Below the pieces are notes generated by a model. The model made no database searches. It had not been told where the DNA came from and was given only the letters and a program-made list of their open reading frames with translations. This document shows positions 1-7,068 of a stretch of DNA of 21,946 nucleotides, piece after piece; within the stretch, counting starts at the first letter, position 1; each line of letters opens with the position of its first letter. A program made the translations under genes and the position numbers. Source of the DNA: CAYPHA01 sp964410215 (GTDB lineage: Bacteria > Calditrichota > Calditrichia > Calditrichales > CAYPHA01); the NCBI GenBank assembly GCA_964410215.1, contig CAYPHA010000072.1, positions 1 to 21,946 on the forward strand. Reading direction: 5' to 3'.

Positions 1-2
1 AC

Positions 3-848
3 ATTGGCACGGATAAAGATATTCCCGCACCCGATGTCTATACCAATCCTCAGACCATGGCCTGGATGATGGATGAATATGAAGTAATCACCCGCCGGCA
101 TCATCCGGGTGTCATGACCGACAAGCCCAAGTCGATCGGCGGAACGCGCGGACGGCGGGATGCCACGGCACGGGGCGGCGTCATCACTGTCGGGGAAGCC
201 TGCCGGACGCTGGGCATCGATCCGACCGGGACGTACGCCATCCAGGGATTCGGCAATGCCGGTCAGCGGGCTGCCCTGCTGCATCAGAAATTATTAGGAG
301 GTGGCAAGCTGGTCGCCGTCTGCGATTCCCGCGGCGGCATTTACAATCCGGATGGTTTCAATCCGGAAGCGCTGGTAAAGCATAAATTGAAAACCGGTAC
401 CGTTCTGAATTTTCCGGGGGCCAGGACAATGCCGAGTGATGCCGTGCTGGAATGGGATGTGGACATCCTCTATCCGGCGGCTCTTGAAAACGCCATCTCC
501 GTGAAGAATGCCGACAAGATCAAAGCCCGCATTATCTGTGAACTGGCTAACGGACCCACCACGCCGGAAGCGGACCTCATTCTTCATCAGAAAGGCATTT
601 ACGTTATCCCGGATATCCTGGCCAGTGCCGGCGGTGTCACCGTATCCTATTTCGAAATGGTCCAGGACAGCTACACCTTTTTCTGGGAAGAAGAAACCGT
701 TCATCAGCGCCTGGATGCCAAACTCACCAAAGCCTACCATACTGTTCAGGAGGCGATCCGGGAACGCAGGGTTCATCCGCGCCTTGCCGCGATGGTCGTC
801 GGCGTGGCCCGGGTGGCGGAGGCCTGTAAGTTACGGGGATGGGTGTGA
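3..848 (+). CDS. gdhA: Glutamate dehydrogenase (Glu/Leu/Phe/Val family), 5'-truncated by window edge
   Basis: Catalyses reversible oxidative deamination of glutamate to 2-oxoglutarate and ammonia in the cytoplasm. The reading frame is already open at base 3, and its first residues (IGTDKDIPAPDV, then NPQTMAWMMDEY) are the conserved dehydrogenase segment that follows the catalytic region. The start and the N-terminal ~130-150 residues, including the glutamate-binding lysines, therefore lie outside the window; about 281 residues are present. The NAD(P)-binding motif is GFGNAG. An acidic residue follows the next strand (VAVCDSRGG), which in this family favours NAD over NADP, although this is not decisive. 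The C-terminal half has the typical ILASAGGVTVSYFE and the final helical ARVAEA segment. The stop codon is followed within three bases by a GATTAAA heptamer array. No terminator hairpin other than the repeats is seen downstream. Confidence 0.96.
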   Translation: MGTDKDIPAPDVYTNPQTMAWMMDEYEVITRRHHPGVMTDKPKSIGGTRGRRDATARGGVITVGEACRTLGIDPTGTYAIQGFGNAGQRAALLHQKLLGGGKLVAVCDSRGGIYNPDGFNPEALVKHKLKTGTVLNFPGARTMPSDAVLEWDVDILYPAALENAISVKNADKIKARIICELANGPTTPEADLILHQKGIYVIPDILASAGGVTVSYFEMVQDSYTFFWEEETVHQRLDAKLTKAYHTVQEAIRERRVHPRLAAMVVGVARVAEACKLRGWV

Positions 849-850
849 AT

Positions 851-884
851 AAGATAAAAGATTAAAGATTAAAGAAAAAAGAAA
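851..884. repeat. GATTAAA-type heptamer array
   Basis: G residues fall at 853, 860, 867, 874 and 881, an exact 7-nt spacing, in a degenerate array that drifts from GATTAAA to GAAAAAA. It begins 3 nt after the glutamate dehydrogenase stop. Confidence 0.8.
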
Positions 885-899
885 TTTCAGGAGGCAGGA

Positions 900-934
900 T
901 GTCATCCCCTGGGATCTTTGTGTATGGGGACGTG
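900..934 (+). repeat. 35-bp TGTCATCCCC...CGTG repeat, copy 1
   Basis: Starts TGTCATCCCCTGGGATCTTT and ends ACGTG. Other copies are at 14319-14353 (same length), 11113-11146 (inverted) and 21707-21747 (inverted, slightly longer). It shares only TGTCATCCC with the larger palindromic family. Confidence 0.7.
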
Positions 935-944
935 ATTTTAACAT

Positions 945-1052
945 TGTCATCCCGGACGAAGTGACCAAAGGGAACAGAGATCCGGGATCTCTTTCTGGCG
1001 TGATGAGATCCCGGGTCTGCATTCGCTATCGCTCATTACGCCCGGGATGACA
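945..1052. repeat. Long double-palindrome repeat (TGTCATCC...GGATGACA), full 108-bp copy
   Basis: Two inverted halves. The left runs from TGTCATCCCGGACGAAGTGA to CCGGGATCTC. The right runs from GAGATCCCGGG through an ATTCGCTATCGCTCATT-like segment to CCCGGGATGACA. Each half is itself an imperfect inverted repeat (ATCCCGG...CCGGGAT), so transcripts could form two hairpins. Full or partial copies recur at 1591, 5900, 6912, 7684, 8062, 9363, 10995, 11884, 18227 and 21786. Confidence 0.85.
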
Positions 1053-1061
1053 ACAATCAGA

Positions 1062-1090
1062 TTTGTATTTTGTATTTTTTACTTTGTACT
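1062..1090. repeat. TTTTGTA-type heptamer array overlapping the end of yjbQ
   Basis: G residues at 1065, 1072 and 1086 keep a 7-nt register. The array overlaps the last codons and stop (1079-1081) of the minus-strand YjbQ-family gene. A near-identical array lies at 1702-1731. Confidence 0.75.
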
Positions 1091-1510
1091 ATCCACCTCA
1101 CCACAAAACTGCATGGTAACCTTCCGGTTACGGGGACGGTTATCGAAATCCACCAGGATAATCTGCTGCCAGGTACCCAGGTTGAGCGTGCCGTCGATAA
1201 CCGGGACGGTAAAGGACGGACCCATCAGGGTCGAACGGATGTGGGCATAGCCGTTGCCGTCATGCCAGGTTTCATCATGGAAATAGCGATCCTTCATCGG
1301 CGCGATTTTCTCCATGCGTTCCGGCAGGTCGCGCAGCAAACCGGGTTCATACTCAATGGTACTGATCGCGGCAGTCGATCCCGGAATAAATACCAATAAT
1401 TGTCCCTCTTTCAACTGGTTATCCTTAACAAACTGACGCACTTCCGGGGTGATGTCGATGATGTCGTTAAAGCCTTTTGATTGAAACGTCGCGTAAGTGG
1501 TGATGGTCAT
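1079..1510 (-). CDS. yjbQ: YjbQ family protein (UPF0047)
   Basis: A 143-residue protein covering the whole YjbQ/UPF0047 family, a small trimeric beta-rich fold. Some members show weak thiamine-phosphate synthase activity in vitro; the physiological role is unclear. Recognisable motifs are HDGNGYAH at residues 83-90 and LGTWQQI at 111-117, followed by DFDNRPRNRKV, which together form the conserved metal/anion-site core. Start: ATG at 1510 with a weak upstream GGGA. The last residues (VDSTK) and the TAA stop fall inside the TTTTGTA heptamer array, so the natural C-terminus has probably been replaced by repeat-encoded residues. It stands alone, with no obvious operon partner. Confidence 0.93.
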   Translation of the reverse strand: MTITTYATFQSKGFNDIIDITPEVRQFVKDNQLKEGQLLVFIPGSTAAISTIEYEPGLLRDLPERMEKIAPMKDRYFHDETWHDGNGYAHIRSTLMGPSFTVPVIDGTLNLGTWQQIILVDFDNRPRNRKVTMQFCGEVDSTK

Positions 1511-1590
1511 GACGTGTCCCAGGGTTTTAAATAAAAAATAAAAAATGTGATTCCACTTTTATCAATGGGGCCGGGAGAGATTTAGCGGAT

Positions 1591-1669
1591 TGTCATCCCG
1601 GACGAAGTGACCACAGGGAACGGAGATCCGGGATCTCTTTTTGATGTGATGAGATCCCGGGGGATGACA
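1591..1669. repeat. Double-palindrome repeat, internally deleted copy
   Basis: The left half is complete, but the right half jumps from GAGATCCCGGG directly to GGATGACA, so the ATTCGCT...GCGCCC segment is missing. It lies between the start of yjbQ and the response-regulator stop. Confidence 0.8.
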
Positions 1670-1673
1670 GCCT

Positions 1674-1731
1674 GAACTCTGAATACTGAAACCTATTACC
1701 TATTTTGTATTTTGTATTTTTTATTTTGTAC
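1674..1731. repeat. Two-family heptamer array in continuous 7-bp register
   Basis: Eight consecutive 7-mers: GAACTCT, GAATACT, GAAACCT, ATTACCT, ATTTTGT, ATTTTGT, ATTTTTT, ATTTTGT. The unit changes from the GAACTCT family to the ATTTTGT family without loss of register. It ends at the stop codon (1731-1733) of the next minus-strand gene. Confidence 0.85.
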
Positions 1732-2204
1732 TAAAGCAGCGACGCAAGTATAATCCCTAATACCAGCCAGATGGGTATGGAGATCAACAGAGCCCAGATG
1801 ATGCCGTTGGCTGTTTTGAGCGAGTGCATCAGACCCTTCTTTTCCAGCGCGCGGTTGATCTTCAGACGCACCTCTTCCACGTGGAAGGGCTTGGTCAGGT
1901 AATCGTAAGCGCCTTTTTTGATGGCTTCCACGGCTGTTTCGATAGTCGGATGGGCCGTAATCATCATAAAAATGATATTTTTATCGAAATTGCGCACTTT
2001 TTTCAGGAGCTCGATGCCATCCATTTCCGGCATATAGAGGTCGGACAACACGACGTCAATCTTCTTGTTACGGATAATTTCCAGTGCTTCCTTACCCCCT
2101 GCGGCGACATGCGGATGGTAATCCATGCTTTTCAGTACCTTTTCCAGGGTTTCCCGTACATCCTGTTCATCGTCCACAACGAGTATATGTCTGACCTCAC
2201 TCAT
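1731..2204 (-). CDS. Single-domain response regulator with C-terminal membrane helix
   Basis: A 157-residue protein. Residues 5-122 form a CheY-like receiver with all the key residues: acidic pair D11-D12, phospho-acceptor D55 (in VVLSDLYMPEMDG), T83 and K105 (YLTKPF). There is no DNA-binding, GGDEF or other output domain. Instead, residues ~134-157 (GIIWALLISIPIWLVLGII...) form one strongly hydrophobic segment ending at the C-terminus, likely a tail-type membrane anchor. The ATG at 2204 is chosen because AGGAG lies at proper spacing; a longer in-frame start at 2261 would add 19 residues that are not receiver-like. No histidine kinase is adjacent. The stop overlaps the end of a heptamer array. 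A role as a membrane-localised phosphate sink or switch is inference only. Confidence 0.88.
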   Translation of the reverse strand: MSEVRHILVVDDEQDVRETLEKVLKSMDYHPHVAAGGKEALEIIRNKKIDVVLSDLYMPEMDGIELLKKVRNFDKNIIFMMITAHPTIETAVEAIKKGAYDYLTKPFHVEEVRLKINRALEKKGLMHSLKTANGIIWALLISIPIWLVLGIILASLL

Positions 2205-2227
2205 GATTTCTCCTGTTATTGACAGTT

Positions 2228-2335
2228 TATTTACCACAAAGACACCAGGGGCACCAATCACACTGAGAATTTATAATTTTTATTTTTTAATAAAACGTTG
2301 TGATCTTAGTGATCTTTGAGCCTTAGTGGTAATTC
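2228..2335. repeat. Facing 8-9-bp arrays (inverted pair), copy 1
   Basis: TTACCACAAAGACACCAGGG-type sequence at the left and CTTAGTGATCTTTGAGCCTT with GTGGTAA at the right face each other across an AT-rich centre. The outer 7 nt (TTACCAC/GTGGTAA) are perfectly inverted. The pair lies between the response regulator and the AraC gene. A second pair is at 3122-3230. Confidence 0.7.
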
Positions 2336-2366
2336 TCGGCAATTATGGTTGGAATTTAAGGTATTA

Positions 2367-3095
2367 TCAGTAAACTTTCACGAGTTTTTTATATTTTGTG
2401 GGTGAGATGCCGTTTCGTTTCTTAAAAGAACGACTGAAGCTGGACAGTTCGCTGTATCCCAGAAGCTGCGAGATATTCTTTGCGGGCAGGTTCACTTCAG
2501 AAAGGATAATTTCTTCATAATAATGCAGGACGCGTTGCATAAAGGAGCGGAATGACTGGCCGGTTTCCCGTTTAAACTCCTGGCTGAAATATCCCGGACT
2601 GATATCCAGGTAGGTGGCAAGGGTGATAATATTGCAGTCACTGATCGGTTCACTTTCAATGAATTGCATGGTTTTTTTCAAACGCGGAGAAAGGATCTCA
2701 AAATCGATGTCGAATTTTTTATAGGGGATCCTGCGCCAGTAATGTGCCTTCAGATCGTTCAGCAGCTCAAAAAAATTCTTTTCCCGGCTTTCACCGACGA
2801 TAAAATTGAGCGTCGGCTTATCCGGTACTTTATCCAGATTGGACAATGTCAGTGAGCGGTTATAATAAACGGCTGACAGGTTGGGCACCATCTTATGGGC
2901 CGTTTCCAGCCGGTCCAGCACATCGGTATCAATATCCGAAATCAGGATAAACAGAAAATTGAAATACGACTGGCTGAAATCAAGATCTTTTACATTCGAG
3001 ACAAACGTACTTTTAATATTACCGGCACGGTCGACAATCTGCCGGCATTCCTTCTGAATCCCTTCATCCCCTGTTATGATCAATCCATTGTACAT
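2367..3095 (-). CDS. AraC-family transcriptional regulator with receiver-like N-terminal region
   Basis: A 242-residue protein. The C-terminal ~100 residues (about 138-240) are a typical AraC/XylS double helix-turn-helix domain: first HTH about 155-176 (ITLATYLDISPGYFSQEFKRE), second about 206-226, ending with the family signature GISPTKYKK. The N-terminal ~115 residues (GLIITGD...) have the alternating hydrophobic-strand pattern of a response-regulator receiver, but no convincing acidic pocket or phospho-acceptor aspartate could be assigned, so the fold is a guess. The ATG at 3095 is the only plausible start. It lies 3' of nothing operon-like and is bracketed by two facing 8-9-mer repeat pairs. 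The target genes are unknown; the neighbouring orphan receiver protein is a possible functional partner. Confidence 0.88.
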   Translation of the reverse strand: MYNGLIITGDEGIQKECRQIVDRAGNIKSTFVSNVKDLDFSQSYFNFLFILISDIDTDVLDRLETAHKMVPNLSAVYYNRSLTLSNLDKVPDKPTLNFIVGESREKNFFELLNDLKAHYWRRIPYKKFDIDFEILSPRLKKTMQFIESEPISDCNIITLATYLDISPGYFSQEFKRETGQSFRSFMQRVLHYYEEIILSEVNLPAKNISQLLGYSELSSFSRSFKKRNGISPTKYKKLVKVY

Positions 3096-3121
3096 AAGCG
3101 TTTCTATATCGTTGTACTTGT

Positions 3122-3230
3122 ATCACCACTAAGTCGCTAAGATCACGAAGGGCACAAAGTTTTTTTAATAAATTAAAGAATAACATTTTTGTGGACTTCG
3201 TGTCCTTTGCGCCTTTGTGGTCAGTGGCAG
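3122..3230. repeat. Facing 8-9-bp arrays (inverted pair), copy 2
   Basis: Left arm CCACTAAGTCGCTAAGATCA with AAG at 8-9-nt spacing; right arm GTGGACTTCGTGTCCTTTGC continuing to TTTGTGGT; AT-rich centre. Same plan as 2228-2335, so the AraC gene sits between two such elements. Confidence 0.7.
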
Positions 3231-3315
3231 TGTAGCCGATATAATAATACGAAATGAGCGGGAAGGAATTGTGACCTATGCAACGAAATGCGGGATTATA
3301 AGGTTTTGAGGGGAA

Positions 3316-4500
3316 TTATCGGACGATAATCAGCTTCCCGGAGGCGATTTTTTTATCATTTTCGTCTTTAACAATATAAACATACACGCCGGAACGGATC
3401 TCATTGTCATTGTTATTACGAACTGGCCAGACGTAATCTGATGCATGTATTTCGAATTTTGAAACCGGTTTTCCGACTAAATCATAGACAACCACTTTAG
3501 AGTTATATTCGAAATTCCGGAAATGAATTCCATCATGTTCAGGATCGGATTCAATAAAGGGTATGGGATAAACACTTACTTCAATGTTTTCCCGAATAGT
3601 AAATACAACCGCATCTTCTGCAAAATAACCAGTCGTTGTATCTTCAGCAATGAAGGTTATCGTCTCCGAACCGATCCAATTGTTATCATTAATTGATATC
3701 TCTGCAATATTATTAATAATAGACACATCAAGGAACTGTGCACCGTCAACATCCCAAATTATATTACCTGGAGGACCCTCATAGTCTTCAATATAATTAT
3801 TTAATTGAATATCATTAAACTCATCGCCAACATTTATTTGCTGGTCAGGAATATCTATTGTAAAAGAATCGGGTGGCGTATCAAGTATTGTAAAAATGGC
3901 TGTATCGGAATCATTAAACCCATCCGGGTCAATCACATTAAAAAAAACCGTATCCCTGCCTGTAATGCACTCCGTTTGTGCAAAAACCTCTAAACTGTTA
4001 TCCGTTATATTAATCCGAACCAAGTTTGTATCATGAATAATCCATGTAAAGGGGCCATTGGGCGTGTCAGGATCAATAATTATATCTGAAAATAAAAACT
4101 CAACTGTTGAGTCACACAAGAAAGCACGATTTGGTATATCCAATTTGGGATAAGCCTTATCGGCTGTGTTTGAAAATTCGCTGGAATCATCTTCAGCATT
4201 AAAAGCCTTTGCTTTATAATAATACCAAATTCCTTTTTGGATATCCTTATCCGTTAATTCAATATATTGGGTATCTGCATTGAAATGCCAGTTAATGTCT
4301 TCTAAACTTGGATCTTCTGAATCTGGAACTTTTTTAAATCTGACGACCGATTCTTCACTTAACCCTTTGTAAATCCAATAATATTCAACACTGGAAGAGT
4401 CGCTGTTTCGATCCCATAATATTCGCCATTGAGCTGTTTCCTGAGCATAGCTAACAATTAATGATATTAAGACAGTGTAAATGACATGTTTAATTCGCAT
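3316..4500 (-). CDS. Secreted protein with T9SS type A C-terminal sorting domain
   Basis: A 394-residue protein starting with a signal peptide (MRIKHVIYTVLISLIVSYAQ). A fibronectin-III-like region follows (about 22-115, with EYYWIYKGLSEES and WYYYKAKAFN). The middle (about 120-300) has beta-sandwich or cadherin-like repeats with conserved spacing (NFGD/PDQQINVGDEF, VVFTI). The last ~85 residues match the type IX secretion C-terminal domain pattern: VSVYPIPF, then VVVYDLVGKPVSKFEI, then SGVYVYIVKDEND, ending KLIIVR. The ATG at 4500 overlaps the end of the upstream PorV-like gene by 11 nt, implying translational coupling. Its AT-rich, Asn/Asp/Ile-rich composition differs from the neighbours and may reflect independent acquisition. 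Its exact surface role cannot be told. Confidence 0.85.
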   Translation of the reverse strand: MRIKHVIYTVLISLIVSYAQETAQWRILWDRNSDSSSVEYYWIYKGLSEESVVRFKKVPDSEDPSLEDINWHFNADTQYIELTDKDIQKGIWYYYKAKAFNAEDDSSEFSNTADKAYPKLDIPNRAFLCDSTVEFLFSDIIIDPDTPNGPFTWIIHDTNLVRINITDNSLEVFAQTECITGRDTVFFNVIDPDGFNDSDTAIFTILDTPPDSFTIDIPDQQINVGDEFNDIQLNNYIEDYEGPPGNIIWDVDGAQFLDVSIINNIAEISINDNNWIGSETITFIAEDTTTGYFAEDAVVFTIRENIEVSVYPIPFIESDPEHDGIHFRNFEYNSKVVVYDLVGKPVSKFEIHASDYVWPVRNNNDNEIRSGVYVYIVKDENDKKIASGKLIIVR

Positions 4501-5749
4501 CGATTTGCACCTCTTTGGCATAGCGGCTTTCTTTGCCGTCTTTTATAGCCGTGACCGTGAAAAAATAGGTTTTCTGAGATGTGCCGGCCTTTAATTCCAT
4601 GTTCGTTTTCTCCAGCGGTTCTTTATTCAGACGGACCCAGTCTCCGGTTGGCGTTGTCCGGGCATAGACATTGTATTGCGCCCCGTATACTTCCGTCCAG
4701 GAAAGGATCAGCCGTTCCCCGGCAATCTCATACATCACTTTCGACGGCGGTACCAGCAGGGCCAGCTTCTGATCCAGACTAACCACTTCCCTTCCTTTGC
4801 TCACCGGCGGAATATCGAGCAGAAAAGCCAGTCCGGCCTGGTGAATCCCGCCCAAATCTTCAAAATAGTTGAATCCATAATCAATGGAATAGCGTTTTTG
4901 CAGCGTAAAGCCCACACCAAACGTCGGTGTCAGCAGTTTACCATCCTGGAAACGATTGCCGATCCGCAGTGCAAACTGGTCCTGGAAAACATACTGGACG
5001 CCCAGGTTCATGGCTACTTCTTCTTCGGCCGACTTGGTCATATCCAGTGCAAAACGGATATCCTCTCCCGGCAGCTTGTAGGCAGCGCCGACGCGAAACA
5101 GGTGTGGAATCTGTTCCTTCTCCACATCATACTGAATCTCGCCCCCAAGATTCTGCGCGCTGAAACCGATCGTCAATCCCTGCACCATGGTATACATGAA
5201 CAGACCCATATCAAACGCCACGCCGGAAGCGCTGTACCCGGCCAGCTTATCGTTAAAATATTTCATTCCCAGGCCCAGGTAAAAGGCCGGGTGGATTTTA
5301 TAACCCGCTCCGAAATTCACGATACTGGTGGAAACGGTAATATTCCCCGTCTCATTGCCATCAGCATCGCGTCCCACAATTTCCGGCATCCACAGGTAAG
5401 AAACGCCCAGACCAATACCCAGTTCCGGTGTCGGTTTATAGCCGAAAGCGATATTATCGAAGCGGATATCCTCGAACCATTCGCTGTGGTTGAGGGTAAT
5501 ATTGGCATCGGAAAGACGGGGCAATGCGGCCGGATTGTAGTACAGGGCATTGATATCGGCTCCCAGAGCGGTATAGGATTCGGCAAGAGATGATGCTTTG
5601 GCACTGACGGGGAAGCGCAGGAACAACCCGCTGTAGGTACCGGCGGATTCGGAGATGTTTTGACCAAATCCCAGGGAAAAGAAAAAGGAAAAAAGAAAAA
5701 GGAAAAAAGAAAATTTATGTAATCCGCAAGGTAATTGTTTCTTTTTCAT
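4490..5749 (-). CDS. PorV/PorQ family outer-membrane protein with C-terminal fibronectin-III-like domain
   Basis: A 419-residue protein. Residues 1-30 are a signal peptide ending in FGQ. Residues ~35-320 form a FadL/UPF0164-type beta barrel with the family hallmark of PorV/PorQ proteins: a segment like KASSLAESYTALGADINALYYNPAAL (about 51-76), then repeated amphipathic strands (IGLGVSYLWM, AGYKIHPAFYLGLGMKY, FGVGFTLQKRYSIDYGFNY). Residues ~335-417 look like a fibronectin-III domain (LILSWTEVYGAQYNVYARTT). In T9SS bacteria PorV shuttles cargo on the outer membrane; this homologue is encoded immediately before a T9SS-cargo-like gene that overlaps it by 11 nt. The ATG at 5749 is preferred over a GTG one codon upstream. 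The hydrophobic core of the signal peptide is encoded by a heptamer repeat. Confidence 0.88.
   Translation of the reverse strand: MKKKQLPCGLHKFSFFLFLFSFFFSLGFGQNISESAGTYSGLFLRFPVSAKASSLAESYTALGADINALYYNPAALPRLSDANITLNHSEWFEDIRFDNIAFGYKPTPELGIGLGVSYLWMPEIVGRDADGNETGNITVSTSIVNFGAGYKIHPAFYLGLGMKYFNDKLAGYSASGVAFDMGLFMYTMVQGLTIGFSAQNLGGEIQYDVEKEQIPHLFRVGAAYKLPGEDIRFALDMTKSAEEEVAMNLGVQYVFQDQFALRIGNRFQDGKLLTPTFGVGFTLQKRYSIDYGFNYFEDLGGIHQAGLAFLLDIPPVSKGREVVSLDQKLALLVPPSKVMYEIAGERLILSWTEVYGAQYNVYARTTPTGDWVRLNKEPLEKTNMELKAGTSQKTYFFTVTAIKDGKESRYAKEVQIDAN
5674..5713. repeat. GAAAAAA-type heptamer array inside the signal-peptide codons
   Basis: G residues at 5674, 5681, 5688, 5695, 5702 and 5709 are spaced exactly 7 nt. 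Read on the minus strand, the array encodes FSFFLFLFSFFFSLG, the hydrophobic core of the PorV-like signal peptide. Related arrays are at 10383-10413 and 20137-20193. Confidence 0.85.
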
Positions 5750-5888
5750 CACACAAGCTTTCTTATTTCAAATGATGAAGCGGTTTTGAGCTCTATAATA
5801 ATATAATTCGTCGCGTTTTGCCAATTTGTGATGATTATGACATAATTCTATTCCAGAATTCCAAATTTCGTGTATATAAGAAGATCCT

Positions 5889-5977
5889 AGAGCTCAGGCT
5901 GTCATCCCGGGCGGAATGAGCGATAGCGCATGCAGATCCGGGATGACATTTTATCATCTGAACTCTGAGTTCTGCCA
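5889..5977. repeat. Single-hairpin copy of palindromic repeat with heptamer arms
   Basis: The core at 5900-5948 runs from TGTCATCCCGGGCGGAATGA to CCGGGATGACA, a single half-module closed as its own inverted repeat. It is flanked by AGAGCTCAG on the left and CTGAACTCTGAGTTCTG on the right, the usual GAACTCT arms. It fills the 5' side of the PorV-like gene and abuts the deacetylase stop at 5984. Confidence 0.8.
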
Positions 5978-5983
5978 ACTATA

Positions 5984-6835
5984 TTATGAAAATCGTTCGA
6001 TATATTCCTTCATCGTCATGAAGGCACAGCCCTGCTTCTTAAGCATCGATATGAGTCGATCCAGTTTTGATGCGGTGTGTTTCAAACCGGTATAATGACG
6101 AACGCGAAAAGTAAAGGGAATAGTCCGGATCCGCGGTTGTTCCGGTTCCAATTCCCATGGATGCAGATAAAAATTGTACAGGCTGTTTTCTTTCAGATGA
6201 CGGCGGACGAGGCCGTTAAAAACCAGTGAAGGGATCAAACGGAAATAGGCACCACCGGATATGGGCAGCGTCTGGTTCCCCAGTCTGGCCTGCGTCAGCG
6301 GGATTTCATACAGTCCGTTCTCGATGCGCAGGATATCGTTTTTTCGTTCCATCTTTTTTGAAATCGTTCCATAACGGCTGTTCAGATTGAAAGGATTATA
6401 ACTGGAATCATAGAGATATCCCAGTTTTTTAAGCGTATCCACGACCTCATCCGTAACCGAAAAACTCGGCGCTCTGTATCCAACCACATCCTGACCGGAA
6501 AGTTCCTGCAGCAGATTACGGGAGTGCTTCAGGTCATCCTGAAGAGCGGTTCCTTCACATTTTGTATTCAGTTCGTGATTATATCCATGGGAAGCGATTT
6601 CGTGTCCTGCGGCTGCTATTTTTTTAATCAGCTCCGGATGGCGTTTGGCAATCAATCCCAGTATAAAAAAAGTGCCTTTTACGCCATGCTTATCCAGCAA
6701 CGCCATTATGCGACCGGTATTTTTTTCCACCGTGGAATCGATCGAATCCCAGTCCTCACGCCGGATGGCCCCTTTCATGTTTTCCACCTGGAACCATTCT
6801 TCGATGTCGAAAGATAATAGGGTAGTTTTGTTCAC
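5984..6835 (-). CDS. Polysaccharide deacetylase, exosortase (XrtA)-associated type with DUF3473
   Basis: A 283-residue NodB-fold carbohydrate esterase, predicted to deacetylate an N-acetylated envelope or exopolysaccharide. The N-terminal strand LLSFDIEEWFQVEN carries the catalytic-site D10 and the FDxEEWFQ pattern typical of deacetylases linked to exosortase/EPS loci. The metal-binding pair is SHGYNH (H83, H87), then RAPSFS at 121-126, GGAYFR at 194-199 and YLHPWE at 223-228, which belongs to the DUF3473 C-terminal part. Length is normal for the family. It probably starts at GTG 6835, with an upstream AGG. No signal peptide is present, as in the family. It heads towards the rfb genes on the same strand, but repeats separate them, so an operon is uncertain. 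The PEP-CTERM protein at 16408-16683 supports an exosortase system in this genome. Confidence 0.92.
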   Translation of the reverse strand: MNKTTLLSFDIEEWFQVENMKGAIRREDWDSIDSTVEKNTGRIMALLDKHGVKGTFFILGLIAKRHPELIKKIAAAGHEIASHGYNHELNTKCEGTALQDDLKHSRNLLQELSGQDVVGYRAPSFSVTDEVVDTLKKLGYLYDSSYNPFNLNSRYGTISKKMERKNDILRIENGLYEIPLTQARLGNQTLPISGGAYFRLIPSLVFNGLVRRHLKENSLYNFYLHPWELEPEQPRIRTIPFTFRVRHYTGLKHTASKLDRLISMLKKQGCAFMTMKEYIERFS

Positions 6836-6854
6836 TTGTAGTACCTGTTTAACT

Positions 6855-7068
6855 TAATAAAAAATACAAAATACAAATTAGAGTTCATGTTTAAGTGCTC
6901 AGGTGATAAAATGTCATCCCGGACGAAGTGACCAGAGGGAACGGAGATCCGGGATCTTATTCTGAGTGCTGAGATCCCGGGTCTACATTCGCTATCGCTC
7001 ATTGCGCCCGGGATGACAATCTGCCTCCTGAGTTTTATTTTGTACTTTGTACTTTGTATTTTTTATTA
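6855..7068. repeat. Nested 214-bp palindromic composite repeat
   Basis: The outermost 16 nt at 6855-6870 (TAATAAAAAATACAAA) are the exact reverse complement of 7053-7068. Inside lie GAACTCT/GCTCAGG-type heptamer arms, then a full TGTCATCC...GGATGACA core at 6912-7018. The right arm is a TTTGTAC heptamer array (G at 7042, 7049, 7056) that encodes the RfbC C-terminus and stop. Confidence 0.82.

Noticed and set aside
294..776. 160-codon minus-strand frame within glutamate dehydrogenase
   Set aside because: Shadow of a conserved gene on the other strand.
945..1052. Possible CRISPR array from multiple similar palindromic units
   Set aside because: Copies are dispersed singly across the window with genes between them, differ in length, and there are no regularly spaced unique spacers or cas genes.
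4676..5593. 305-codon plus-strand open frame opposite the PorV-like gene
   Set aside because: Antisense shadow; the minus strand carries a recognisable signal peptide and barrel, and the shadow has no start context or domain.
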